From contig OZ037768.1 in the NCBI GenBank assembly GCA_964035545.1, positions 8,299,241-8,363,240 of the forward strand: a DNA stretch of 64,000 nt, given 5' to 3'. Positions 1 to 13,500 of the stretch are shown here, in pieces. The notes under the pieces are model-generated. The model had not been told where the DNA came from. It ran no database searches and was given only the letters and a program-made list of their open reading frames with translations. A program made the translations under genes and the position numbers. The DNA is from Bugula neritina. Taxonomy: Eukaryota > Bryozoa > Gymnolaemata > Cheilostomatida > Bugulidae. Position 1 is the first letter of the stretch, and each line of letters opens with the position of its first letter.

Positions 1-502
1 GTTGGTTGTGGACATTGAATGGTACAGCTTGCTAGGGTACAAGATTTCAGAAAAAACAATCAGATAGTCAAACTAAAACTAAATGTCAATAGTTGTCTAA
101 TGCAATTGTATTTCGCTTCCTTTTTAGTTGAAGCAAAGTTAATGTTTTGGCTCTTGTAAGGCACAAAATGTCTATTTGCTGGAGACATGGTGCTACCATG
201 TGTCCAGGTCTCACTAACATTACACTTACAGTATTTATGATTAGGAAACAAAGCTTTGTACCCTATTGACAGTCAACCAATCCTGGCTCAGGCCACAATT
301 ACCTGGAGTGATGTTTGGTCATAGAGTTTATCAACATTTTTAATCACTGTACTTTCTCTACTTCAAACTAAATCAACAAACATGTTCCATTGTACAATAT
401 TTTCATATTTAGTTCTAAAAAAGCTAAAATTTATATTTAGGCAAGATCCTGTATAGACAGCAATTAGTAGTTTAATATATGCACACAGACTATCTGTTGC
501 AG
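1..502. other. Intronic or intergenic sequence, no supported feature
   Basis: This stretch ends at a clear splice acceptor (pyrimidine-poor, but TTGCAG at 497-502), so it is probably an intron of the gene whose 3' exons follow. The open frames in it are short and show no splice-consistent coding signal. Confidence 0.5.
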
Positions 503-1696
503 GCGGGTGGTGAGGTGCAGTTCCCAAACCCTTACATGAAAAGTAAAACTGAGGTGTTGAGTAATCTTAAAATCCCGGAGCCCATCCCAAGAAAGGAGAA
601 GCCGCTAGACATTCATGCTGTGAGTTATGCAATCACTGCTATCAGTTATTTAAACACATATTATTTAGAATTTTAGGAAATCTTACATTCAAAAGAATGA
701 TATTTATAATTACATGGCATTTTCGTTTTATATGTTAGCCGCCTTGAGTTTAAATCTAATTCTGTATTTGGCTCATTTAAATTTGGTTTAAGCTCAATAG
801 ATAAATGAGAGTAGATAACTCTACACATCATAATTTGCAACTGAAAAATTTAATTTTCTGAATTGAAATTGAGAATTGAAATTGGTCACATGCGGTTACC
901 AGTTTGTTTAATGCTTAGCTAAGTTTAAAAATTAGTAGTATTAAAGTGTTGTTAGGGTGATGTGCTTTAAATGCTTTAATTATTTTGTATTTTGTCTTTC
1001 AATAATACTTTTTGTTTCAAGTTGATACTATTGCCATTGTTTTTAATATATTTAAGTATAGGCTTATGCTCAGTGGAAACTAGTTTCATAAAAACCAGCA
1101 TTTTGCAACAGTTTTTTTCCAATTCCCATGCATACGAATATATTATAAATTCACTAAATTGTTTCTGAGGTGCTAGTTCTAGCTAGCTAGTTCTAGTTCT
1201 TAATTTTTCAAGCTCTCTTAAATCTGCATGTGAATTTTATTGTAGCACCTTTTGTTTCATGAGTAATATTATTAGTTTTCCTGTGACATACAAACTGGTT
1301 CTTGTTGCAGGAGCCGGAGGATGCAGCTGATCTTCTCATGAAGCACATTGCTCATTGGAAGGAGGTTAGAGAAAGGTCAGTTTGAGATTTATCTTCTCCA
1401 TTACGCTTGCAGCCGCCATATTTCTATTTAATAGATAACATTAGTCTGTCATTAGTTGTTTCTACAATGTACTCTGTTTAGCTACCAAAATAATTTACAT
1501 ATACTATGTATCATCTTAACTTTGATAATTTGAACAATTAAAAAAGTATTGGTGCATGGTTTAACTATGTCTTATGATACGTTGTTTTTAATAATTTCTA
1601 ACTTGTAGCTGGAGGGAAGCTGGTAAAGCCTATGATGCCAGATTTTCTACCAGCCATGCTGTGATAAAGCAAATGTATGAAGCTGCTTCAAAATAA
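503..1696 (+). CDS. 3' end (last three exons) of an unrecognised gene
   Basis: The exons are 503-619, 1311-1375 and 1609-1696 (stop TAA). Each is bounded by AG acceptors and GTGAGT or GTCAG donors, and the phases agree (0, then 2). The joined C-terminal 89 residues are hydrophilic. They begin AGGEVQFPNPYMKSKTEV, contain a proline- and lysine-rich stretch (KIPEPIPRKEKP), then an acidic-to-helical segment (EPEDAADLLMKHIAHWKEV), and end in KQMYEAASK. There is no transmembrane segment and no cysteine. I do not recognise the family. The 5' part lies outside the window or in exons I could not find. CCDC157 begins on the same strand about 1.4 kb downstream. I am confident that the exons are real but cannot name the product. 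Confidence 0.6.
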
Positions 1697-3119
1697 TATT
1701 TAAACATTTTAAAACTGTGTTTTTTTATAAACCGTTGAGTATATTTTGTATATAATACTTGTGAGTTTCATGCAAGAATTATTCTATTGAATAATTTGGA
1801 GTCATCTTTCCAACCTCTAAGCTAATGTGTATATATTTTGTAAATAATATATTATATTGTTTTATACCTCAACATCTACTCAGCTGTTTGTCTTACACTA
1901 GCATATTATTGCCATAAATTAGTTGTTTTTTTATATCTTATCAATCCTGTGAAAATCTAATATTACTGTTTTTATCTAAGCTTTAAAACAGATTCTGCAA
2001 AATGAATTAATTGAATCGGCATATCAGAGGTTTGCTTTCTGCCAGTGTTTGGTTTTATCCTATTCTACTCCCACCATTAGTTTGACACTTCTGGTTTAAT
2101 TATAAACTAATGTTGGTGTTTTGGAATGCCTTCTGTGTCTAAAACACTGTATTGTTGCTTATAATTCTTTTAATTTTGCAAACGAACACTGTTTATGAAA
2201 ATTATTCAAAACAATTTGTTATTAGTTAATTTGACAACATTTCATTTTAAAAAATAAGTCTGGTATGTTCCGTGCCACAGTATATGCAGTGTTTATTGAA
2301 AAATTAGAAGCCTGGTATCATCTTATAGAGTTGCCTGTCTGTAGTCTGTATATAATCGTGCAAGAGTTGTCCTTTCTATTAATGTCAGCAGATGGTTCTT
2401 GTAAAGTTTGAGCTAGAAATCTGTCTAAAAATGGTTTAGTAAGTCTTTACTAACTGCTATTATACATATTTATAATGCTACTAAACTTTGAAAACTTGTG
2501 ATCAGTAAAATATTTTTCCTTAATTTAATTTAGGACATGAAATAATAGCACCCCATCTTCACTCCACTTACTAATTATCACTCTACTCATCTCTGGTTGC
2601 AACTTGATAAAAAAGCAATAGATGAATAGAATGTATCAATGCCAAAATTGCTACGAAGTTCTTTTAGTTAATTGATAAAAAACCTGTGTATAGTAAATCT
2701 TTATTAATTCACATTTTGTTTGCTATAATAGTATTTAATTGCATAGCCATGAACATGAAATAAAAGTATTCAATTGCAGAATAATAATAGTATAGAAAAT
2801 AGTAAATATACAAATAGGCTGGACCTTATATTATTGCCAAAACCATATTCACCATAAAAGCAAAGCCAGCAATTGTGTTTTAAAGTCAGAGTTGTCTTTT
2901 CACTTTGCCTCTGTGCTGCACACTTTCCACGCTTACTATTGGCTACAAAATATCGCTCTTGGAACGAAAAGGTCTTCTTTTTGGTAGATACCTGTAAACA
3001 ACTGCTTCTTACTATAACTAGCTACAGGATTCTCGAGTACATTCAAAACAGTGCTTAGAGTTTTTTCTTTGAATGAAATATAAAGTAACGAATGTTTTGT
3101 GCAGGTTTTATTTGAATTA
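1697..3119. other. Intergenic region and 5' UTR/intron upstream of CCDC157
   Basis: AT-rich DNA with no coding exon that I can support. It contains the 3' UTR of the preceding gene and presumably the promoter and a non-coding first exon of CCDC157. The CCDC157 start exon begins at an acceptor (GCAG, 3101-3104), 15 nt before its ATG, so at least one 5' UTR exon must lie upstream; I could not place it. Confidence 0.4.
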
Positions 3120-6100
3120 ATGGCAGAATTATTAGGAAATAAGTACAGTGTGGAAAATCTGCAAAAAGATGTCGACGACCTTCACAAAGTTATTAGTAAT
3201 TTAACATCTAGGTTGGGACAAGTCGGCTACAGCTCTTGGAAGTATCCAGATAAACTGGCGATTGATCTCAATATTCCTGAATTGTTGGAGATGTGTGAAT
3301 TTGATGCTGCTTACGATGAAGAAAATCAAATATCTCATTTACTACTTTTAGAGCTGGTTATTGATAGGTGAAGCCATATAATGTAATTTTCGTCTGATGA
3401 CCCATGTCTAGTGCACCACTTATACTGTTAGAGTTAGTAGGTTTTAGTTTTAGCAAAGCTAGGTTGAAATCACAAGAAGTTAAATTAGATAAATGGCTAG
3501 ATAAGTCAACTTATAACTGCAAACATATTTGAAATCAACTCACAATGACTTGATAACGGTTGAATTTGAATTGATTAAGAAATACTTGATCAAGTCAATG
3601 AGAATATGTATAATCATAAAGTATATGTCAAAAACAAATAATGTTTTTAAAAATTTAATGGATAATCTGATGTATTTACTAACTTGAAAAAAAATTGATT
3701 TACAGTATTATGTCTTGCGTTTTTATGTTATTAATTGGTTATATTAAAAAAAAACAACCAAGTTACAAAGAACTACTGTGATAATGGTTTAGGTTTAAAT
3801 TGCAATAATTATAAAAAAATTAACTAGATTGAAATAATAAAATTGGCTGTCAGAATTTTTAATAAGTTATTAAATCATTATGATTTAACAAATTTGTTTT
3901 AAATGTCTGCTAAAGTAATAAAAACTAAACTAGTTTTTGAAACTGCCTGTTTTCAAAACACTGTTTGGAGTTACTGTATTTTTTTCAGGCTATTATTCTT
4001 TGTCCAGTGTTCTAGTCGATTTATGGATCAAATTCCCTTAACTGGGCGAGCTCAATCAGCTATTGACAGTAACAGCTCATCTATCGGAATAGCTACAAAG
4101 AAATATTGGACTAAGTTATTACAACTACATTCCAGCTATCAGCAGTTACAATCAGACGTGAGTAAAACATTTAAACTGACTTGTTGTATTGTTTAATTAA
4201 ACTCATGCAACATAACACTTGATTGCACTCACTTATGCATAGGCCAAGTCTCAGAGTACAAAAATAAAAGAGTTACAAGCATTCAATGAGGAACTTCAAA
4301 ATGAACTGTCTCAGTACCATCAAGGAGTGACTCAGATACCAACAGACTCAGCTCATGGCTCCCGGAGCCGCAATGGCTCTATTCTGCCACCTATTACTCA
4401 GACAGGAACTGACACTAGTATTGCAAAAGATAACAGCAACAAATCATCTCAGACTCTGGAAACTGCATTCGTGCCTTGTGAGTCTTGTCACAAAGTACAA
4501 AACTGCTTCCGATCAGTGGCCGATAGTATGACTCAAGTTTGCAAGGTGCAAGGGATTCCATCTGCCATTGCTAAGTTTCGCAAACAGCTGAAAGGCATTG
4601 ATTGGTATTCTGCTAATGATATTGCACGTTGGAGTGTTGAACAAGAAAAGGATTTAGAGAGAATCAATAAGGTAGTTGGGTTAAATTTTCAAGCCAGATT
4701 TATAATAACACAAAGTAATTTCTTGTATGCTGGTCTGAGTCGATCACAAAATACTATTTTGAATATTTTTTTAGCATCTTTCTGATTTGATGGCAACTAT
4801 TGATCCATTAAAGGAAGAGTTAGCTAGTGCAATAACAAGTTGTCGTAACTTGGAAGAGCGAGTCACGGAATGTCTGCATGAGGTGGATGTTGAAAAACAA
4901 AAGCAGTTGAAAGCAGATGAAAAACACACAAACACGGTTAGGCATTGTTATTGATTGTTGTTATTTTTACTTGACACCAACAGCTATTATATATTGATTT
5001 TTTGATTTTCTTGCAGAAAAAAGAGATTAAATTGAACTATTTGTTTATTGTTATATGCATAGATGAATGCCATTACCAGAAAACATGAAGAAGTCAAACA
5101 CCAACTAGAATCTGAAAGTTTAAAGTTACGAATCACTAAGCAACAGCTTGAACAGAAACTGCAAGAGACCAAACGAGATCTGGAGCTTCAAATTAGCAAA
5201 TTTGAAGAACTGAGTATGTTTGTTGTTGAAGTGTTTGCTCATTTTTTAAAGATTTTGTGTAGTATTTTGTAAAAAAGATATGTTTGATACTCACTTTTAG
5301 CATGATTTTTATGATATATGTTTTACTTTATATTTAAAAGTAGTAACATATTTTAATTATTTTTACAGGTGATGTTAAGCAGCAACTAATGGCAGAGCTT
5401 GAAGAGGCAAAAACAAATAATAGTGAAGTTCTGAGGTTGGAGACTATTTTATCCAGCCTTGAAAAGGAAATGTCGCAGACAAAAGAGAAACTTCTGGAAA
5501 CAGAAGCACAGCTTCAGCAAGAGCAATCTATCACTAGAAGCTTGAATAAGAGAACTGAGGTACATATTTTATATTAACTTAATTTTATATTTGAGTCGAT
5601 GGCATATACTTGAAATTTTGTTATAGTTAATTTTTTGTATTTAGAAATATATTATTGGTCAACTTTATCGTAATTTAGCTTTAGTCTACTTTTGACGGAT
5701 AGTTTTGTGTTGCCATGTTTAACTAGATTTAAGTAATTTGATCAAAATTTCTCAATTGTGCAGCTTTGCATGTGATCTTCTCAACTGCAATATTAATTTC
5801 ACATTTCCTATATTGTAGTCACTTCAATCAAAGTATGATTCGTTAGTCCAGCGCATAGAAGAAATGGACGAGGAAAACTGCTCTCTCCAAACAGATTTAT
5901 CTTCTCTTATTGAAGAAAAAGAGCAGTTAGAAAATTCATTAGCCGGGGCTCTAAAGCACAAGAAAGCTGAAGTATATTTATCATTATTATTTAAAATTAG
6001 AATTTCTATGTGTTGTATTAGACGTGTCGTCTTACTAAGATTAGATTATTACAAAATTAAATGCCTATCATATGTACATGTAACTGCTAACTCATTTGTA

Positions 6101-9100
6101 TTGTATTCTACTGGTTATTAAGTAAGAATTATTTATTTTAAGGTAAAATATAAGCTTAGCATGATTATTATGTCATGCAGCAAAATATTCAACTTTCAAA
6201 TGCTTTTAGTAGCAACTAGCAATCGCCATTTTGTAGTCGGTTGTTGCAAAAATTGAATCGGAAAAGAAAGAGCTACAAAATTGCGTTTCTTCGTTAACCA
6301 AGACTATTGAAAATCTTGAGAGAGAACTAGACTCAATGAAAGAACGTGAGACATTAATGGTTGAATACCCAGATCTCAATGGGCCAGTCAATTCAGATAT
6401 TACAGGTAAGACAACTCCATGCAGACAACTTTATGCAAAGTACTGTATGTTTCATGCACCGCATTTTTGAATTATTTGACATAGAAAATATTGATGAATA
6501 ATTGACATTTTGAAAATTTCATACAAATATAATTGAAAATTAACAGATGACTATGTGATGGTTTGCATGTGCTAAACCTATAATATAATGCTGCATATTT
6601 ATACATTTTTGTTTTATTACATCATTGTGTTATGCTTTTTGCTTTCACATGCATGTAAAGCTTATTTAAATATTTATTTTTAATACTTTGTTTTAAGTTT
6701 ATAAATTTTGTCTGGTAGGTAGTGGAGATATTTTCAGTGATATGGCTAACCAAGTGAGAGCAAACCAAATTCGAATAGAACTCTTGCAACAGCAGAATAC
6801 CGGGTTGGAAAAGACCTTGAGTAAGATGAAGTCCAGTCACAATATCTCTGCTAATTCTGCTACTTATGTAGAAGAAGTGGTTAGTCATCGAGTTCAAACT
6901 CCAAGCAGGCATGGAAAGACAGGAGAAGTTTCGGAATCACACTTCAACTCTGTACGTAATCGTATGAGCAGCTTTGTATTCTGTACTCCTGATGCTTGTT
7001 GATATGTAATGACTTTGAGGCCATTAAACATTAAAAGTTGTATTTTATATTCTCAGATTTATTTTATGATTGAATAAACTATATTTTATAGTGAAAATGT
7101 CAAACCATAGTTATAGTTGTCTGATAACACATCATAAATTCTAGTATTAAAGTTTTTTATTTTTTTTTCTATAAAAAATAGTTTATCTGTATGATATAGT
7201 TTAGGGGCTTCATTATGCCAATTTCTATCCCATTTTAATGTTATCAGTATTATTTTAGGTTTCTCCAATGGAGCCAACGCCATTATGGAATTTAGGTGAT
7301 GAAAGTAGTTCTTACAACAGTTATAAAAAAGAAAGGTAATATCGTGACATGTTTTAGCTTTTAATGTTGCATGCTTTCTTGTGTAATCTTTCTGTTATTG
7401 AATTACCAATTGAATGCTAAAATTAGATTTTGCTACATCTAATTGCTGCAGAAGAAGTTGTCTGCCCATTGATAAATATAAATCCAAATTTCAAGCAAAA
7501 AAAAATTTAACCAGATCACACATATAATGCAGATGATTTTTTAAAACTTTCGAATTTTGTGTTATGGTAAAGTAGTACTTTTGATTCTGGTATATATTAA
7601 AACATGTACAATGTGTTATGGCAGGTTTCATTGTGGGGGTTTACTTTTTTACTATATTATTTGATAACATTATATTTCTAAATTATTAGATTCATACTCT
7701 TCAAGCAAAAGAAGCATAAAAACATATTTTACTAAGAATAAATTTTACTCTTGAAAACCAAGCATATTACTGAACAATTTGCAAAGCTTGTTTTCGCTGA
7801 CTAAATTCTAACCATTAAGTTAAAAATATGTTGCATTAATTTAAACAAAATGTCATTTTATGCTGGTCTACCATTTACAGAAATTTCAACAGCACTTCGG
7901 ATGCTAACCACGAGAGCGTGAAAGGTGCTAAATCTGGAGTCACTCATACTGGTATGTTTCATAAAGGTTTATGAAATAAGCACTGGATTCAGGGTGAATA
8001 GTTAAGTTAATTCAAAACTTGTGAGATTGGTGAATCTGGTTATTTGAATAGTTTATTTAACTTATTTTGAAATTGAGATTATCCCTTGCATCTAACAACG
8101 TATGTTTTGTTAAATGAATAAATTCTTTTTCTAGCTATATGTAAAATACATTCATAATTTTTTTTAAAAAATTATACATTTTGGACACTGTTGGTAAAGT
8201 ATTTGCTATATTGAAGTTGTTAGATTTATCAAAAACCTTTCTGAAATATAAATAAATGTACTTTAGATATTTCATTTAATTCATTTTAACAATTTGGTTC
8301 AAATCACATCCTGTGCTATACTAAGTGGCTGGTACTATTTTGTTATACAATGATGGCTTTTACATTATTTTTTTGTTTTTAAATATAATTTTTAAAACGT
8401 TTTATATTTATAGAACAGATTTTTTAAAGCCGTATTAACTGGCTCTAATACTCCTGCTTCTTAATAATCGAATTCCCAGTTAGAATCTTGAAACTCTGAA
8501 GCTAAGTCTAATATTGTAAATATTGTTTTATCATTGCCTGTGTTAGGTAAAGGTGATTGGACTTTCACGGTTGGTAGAAACCCTGAACAGCCTGCAAGGC
8601 AAGTTTCTAGCAAAATGGAGTCAAATTCTGGCGTAGATGCGTATATGAAGCTGAAGAAAGCTGGTTTACTCAAATCTAAGGGGAGACAAGCTAGAAATGA
8701 TCAGGGTGAGTTGTTGTGGTAGTTTTAAATCGAGAAATTTTTATATTAGGGGATTAATTGACTCGAAATTTGATTTTTTTTTTTTTTTTATAATATATGT
8801 GTGGTTGAAAATTGGTTGATGTTTAACCTTTGAGAATGTAGAATATGAAAGTTTTGTAACAAAGAAACTACGGTTATAGAGTTGCAATAATAGCAAAATA
8901 TTATGAAAGTAGAAACTTCTGCAAAAAGGCAAAATTGGTTCAGCAAATTAAATGTTCATTTTTATGCAAGAAGGTTTTATATTATAAAATTTTGTGAGTT
9001 ATAATAAATTATGAATGCATAATATTTCAACAGGTTATTTACAAAGTTGGTGAACAATTTTATACAGATATAGTATACAATTGTATAGCCTTAGATACAG

Positions 9101-9225
9101 TATAGCACTTAAACTTTGTAGGAGAGAAGGTTGCGTCTCAAAGCTTCTGCTGCCCTAAATGTGACAAACTGTATCACAGCTTGGTGGATTTAGAAATCCA
9201 CAAATCTTATTGCTCCTGCCGTTGA
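3120..9225 (+). CDS. CCDC157: CCDC157, coiled-coil domain-containing protein 157
   Basis: The model has thirteen coding exons: 3120-3367, 3989-4157, 4243-4671, 4775-4936, 5063-5213, 5369-5559, 5819-5971, 6237-6405, 6719-6951, 7259-7335, 7881-7951, 8547-8705 and 9122-9225. Phases are consistent and the total is 771 aa, close to the roughly 750-aa human protein. The N-terminus (MAELLGN, then SSWKYPDKLAIDL and HLLLLELVIDRLL) follows the known family start. A diagnostic block at about residues 212-235 (ETAFVPCESCHKVQ) and the following WSVEQEKDLERINK also match CCDC157. Residues of about 280-600 form a long coiled coil, and the family motif RETLMVEYPDLN ends exon 8. The last exon encodes a C-x2-C-x12-H-x3-C zinc-finger-like tail. 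The family acts in sperm and acrosome/Golgi biology in vertebrates. A polyadenylation signal AATAAA lies at 9504-9509. Confidence 0.93.
9122..9222 (+). other. C-terminal C2HC zinc-finger-like motif of CCDC157
   Basis: The last coding exon encodes FCCPKCDKLYHSLVDLEIH followed by KSYCSCR. Ligands would be Cys748, Cys751, His764 and Cys768 of the model (C-x2-C-x12-H-x3-C), the spacing of classical C2HC or UBZ-type fingers. Zinc binding is inferred from spacing only. Confidence 0.65.
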
Positions 9226-10574
9226 TGTCCGTGACATGTAGAACCAGATACACATACAGATCTTGGCAAGGAAATTCGTTACAGGAGAAACCTCCCCTTA
9301 ATTTTCACATATAAGTTAATGGCAATGATATCTGTATGAAAACTGTTACAACAGAAATATTCATAAATGTAACAATATCCTTCATTTGTATAATATGAAT
9401 CGTTACAAAAGTGAGCTGTCTTTTACATAAATACATAAATGCATGCTAGAAACCAAACTCTGTTGTTTTTGCAATGTCTATGTAGAAACCAGATAGCTGA
9501 AAAAATAAAACGCAGGCAGCAATATATTCATATTTTGTTTTTTATGTTGAATTCTGCATTTTCTGTTGGGTCAGAAGAAATTTGATTGATGTTATATAAA
9601 GGCATTGCAAAAATTAATCAATAATCTAGACTGACTCAAGCCTGTTTTCTTTATTCAGTTCTAAAAACTGTAGCCTACTTTCTAAGTCAAAAATGCTGTT
9701 TGTGTGAATAATGAATACATCAAACTCTTTGATGATGTTTCTCATTTCTTCTTATAATCAATTTCTTTTGTTTCTTTATGCTAGATTTATAAATTATTTT
9801 TCGGCGCTAATCCTAAAATTACTTGATTTATGTTTACAAATCTCTTATGCATATTGTTACCATACTTCTTATTCACCTGAATAGTGAATTTATTGTTACC
9901 AGACAATTGGCCTTCTTAATAAAACAATTGCTATTATCAACCTTCCAATAATTGATCAGCAAAGCCCGGGGCTTGTAAAAGCAGTTTAACTGTATATATC
10001 TGCTTCTTTTAACCGTGCTGATAACAAAAGAAAATTATATTTTTTGAACTTTAGAGTTTAATAATTATACTATAAAAATCATATACTATAAAGGCATAGC
10101 CAGCTAATTGCATACTTTGGACCTTTGCCTTGCATTAATTAGTATTGTAATTGCTAGCTTTTGGTAATAAATGCAACACCTTGGCCTAGTATTAGTAATA
10201 GTAATTATCAATTTCCTAAGAACGGACAATGTCCACAAATTTGTTAAATTTATTTTTTAATTAATAACCTGTTAAATAACGAAAGTGATACTGACTAGCA
10301 AAGGACAAGTAGAGAGATTTCAATAAACAACTTTGGAATTAGAAAAAAATATAGCAAAGCAGCTTTACGTGACAGTAAATAGTCAACGACATTAAAAAAT
10401 GTATTCATTCATATGAATGTTATCAATTGGAAAAAAATAATACGCAAACTCACTACATTCTGTATGATGACATAAGCCCTGTCTGTACTAACTTATGAAA
10501 TAAAATTATGTTACAAATTCAGCATATTGTGTAAGAATATTTCTTTGCTTGGTTGCAGGATATTTGACTGAGCA
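9226..10574. other. Convergent intergenic region between CCDC157 and ZNRF3
   Basis: AT-rich sequence holding the 3' UTRs of two convergent genes. AATAAA at 9504-9509 suits CCDC157. TTTATT on the plus strand near 10248 could serve as the minus-strand signal for ZNRF3. I see no ORF or repeat of note. Confidence 0.5.
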
Positions 10575-13500
10575 TCATGTTATAGGAGTAAGTTGTGTAC
10601 AGCTTTCGGCTTCAACCTCCATGTTGTTTGTGTTGGAGGAACTACTATCACTAACCTCTGATCCTGAACCATGTGTGACTAAAAAGTTGAAACCTGCTCT
10701 ATAGAGATATTAGAACGCTTCAACCATTACATTGCATGAACTTTATTGACTAGTCACAGCTCTTTCAAATCTTTTTGAAAAGCTTTAGCCACAAAATATG
10801 CAAAAAAAGTGCAGGTTTACAGATTTTACCCAGGCAATGAAAATTTTGTTTCATGACCAAAACTGCATGTCTTAGTAAGGATTTTAAACATTTTCCTCTG
10901 GTAAAAAATTTATTTTAAGCCCTTTAGCCTCATTAGATACTCTTAAATTTACATATTATACATCCCAATAGTCTATTGTATTACCTCAGTATTGAACTGT
11001 TTAGTAGGTTATTATAAGCATTTTAAATACATTTTATAATAACTTACTGTTATTAGAAGTTGTAGAGTGCTGTTTGAAGTTGACACACGTGCTTTTAGCA
11101 GAAGTGGTATTATGACTGTCATCATTGCTGCTGTCTTTATTGCTAGAAGATTTTGTGGTGCAATTTTGGCAGCTTGTTTGCTCAACTTCCTCTTCAGTAT
11201 GTGATGCAATGGTAGACTCTGGCTCTTTAAATCTCACTGCTCTCGTTATGGAAGCACTGCTACGGGGACGCTTGGAGTGACGCGATGGATGTGAACATCG
11301 GTGGTTACATTTAGGGCAATGAGTTTTACTGGGATAGTTTTCTATGCTAAGGTTCAAATCACTTACTCTTGGTGAGATGCTGGGTGTATCTTGAGATGAT
11401 AGAAAAGTTGATTTTGAATTACCGTATTGTTTACTAGTAGATGATGTCATAACCTCGTCAAGTTCACTAGAAAGTAGCTCATCACACTTTTTTGGAAACC
11501 CTCCTTGGCAGAAGTCTCCTATGAAGCTAATCTGCTCAGGGAGAGAGCTTTCTATATCCACATTAGATCCACAGCAGGAGGAATGTAAACTAAACATATT
11601 TGATGTTTCTGTATCAGTAGTAGATGGATGTCTTTGCTTTTTTACTTCATAAAGTCGATTTAACAAGTATCTTTGTTGCTGTCGTACAAATTTCTCTGCA
11701 TGATTGGGAGACAGCAATTCTTTCATTGAGCCATCATGATAGGAATTATCAGTGCCGTCAATGAGATACAACAATGTTTTGAGTCTAGAATGAGTTGGTA
11801 GTGAATTGCTGGCAGATGATTTGTAGTTCTTCTTTCTATGATGCCAAACTCCTAACCTCAGCAGCTCTACATGTTTTACACAACAGTCAGTTACAACAAC
11901 AAACATAACATTGATAAATGTGAAATAAGCCTAATAAAACTTACAGCATATATTATGCATGTATAATTTTAAATGGTATTGACACAGGCTTTTGAAAGGC
12001 GGTGTCTGTATAGATTTATGGATATTATGTGCATTAAAAAGCTCTTTTATATACTTTTTAAAATATTGAAATAAGTCAAATGAATAGCATTTTAAGATGT
12101 GCCAAAACACAATTAAGTGCACAAAACTTGAAATTGGAAATTACTTAAAAAAGTCTAAAAAGTGCTAAAAAGTCAAACTGATTAGCACGTAAAGTGAGCA
12201 TTTTAGCTTACTGTGACATGCATTGCTAATGGCTGCAATTTTGGATATTACAAAGCACACCTTTACTTTTTTTATATTAATTAAAGTGCAAGTTTGAAGC
12301 ACTAAAATATCTGTTTCTGTGGATAAAATGAAGTAACAACAAACTGTTTCAACATTATTGCATGCAAGTAGAAATTGTCCAATGGCTGCACTTGATAGTG
12401 CCATTTTCATATTAGAACTATATTAATGTACAACAAGTGCACAGCTTCTACTACTATAATACAGCGTATACTTACCCTCTATATCTCCACAGCAACAAGG
12501 GCAGGTGTTATGCTCCATCAACCACTTGTCAATGCATTTCTTATGATACTGGTGGGCACACGGGAGAATCCGGAGCTCCTTTTAACAATAATTTAAATAC
12601 TTTACTAACCTGAACTACCAACCAGTGAAGCATTTATTACACACAAATATTTTCATTTACTGCTTGCTACATCAGTAAGTATAAATGCATGCAGCTTAGC
12701 AAGTTTCAACATTAAAATAATAATATTTTTCTTGTAAACTGCTCATTTTAGCATTCTATTACTTATAATAAGATAGGAATTTACTCAACTTGTGTGAAAA
12801 TTAGGTGTGCATGCACTTGCTGCTACTTATATAACTCTAGTAGCTAAATATAGCTTTTGCCAAAAATAGAGTGCGTATTTTTACCAACTCGACTAATTTA
12901 TTGACTAGTCAGTCTGTGATTGATTTACTCAGCACATTATTTTATTGGATTTCAGTCGGCCATTGAGTGCAATGTCTGCTGCACTTTTATAATTTACAGT
13001 ATAAGTTTTTAAATAGGAATACAATATTGTGATGACAAATCGATAGCATTTTTGGCATATTTTAGCACCTGTGGAGAAGCTTGTAAGCAGGTGCTTCTAT
13101 TCCAGCCACAATGGCATTTGTTATTAACAGCTTCATACATCTTCAGGTATTTTTACAAAGCAAAGAATTAATTTTCCAGAAAGTATTTGAGTTGTTTCTT
13201 AAACTGTTAGCATATTTATAAATAAAGCATCTATAATATTTATCAAAATGGCAACAAAGAGAGCAAGTAACTACAATTTTCAATAATTGTAAGTTTAAGT
13301 TTGCTTCATCAATTAATTTTTTGGTGCCCAGCCAATTTCCTTGTAATTTAAAACTCTTTACATTAGCTGTCTGTATAGGTGAAGAAATTTATAAAAATAA
13401 AAAGTCATATGAAGCAGTTTTACCTCTCCACTTTTAAACTGCTCCAGGCAAATGATACAGGGACCAGGTGATTCAGAAGTGGCATCTCTTGGCTTCAAAC

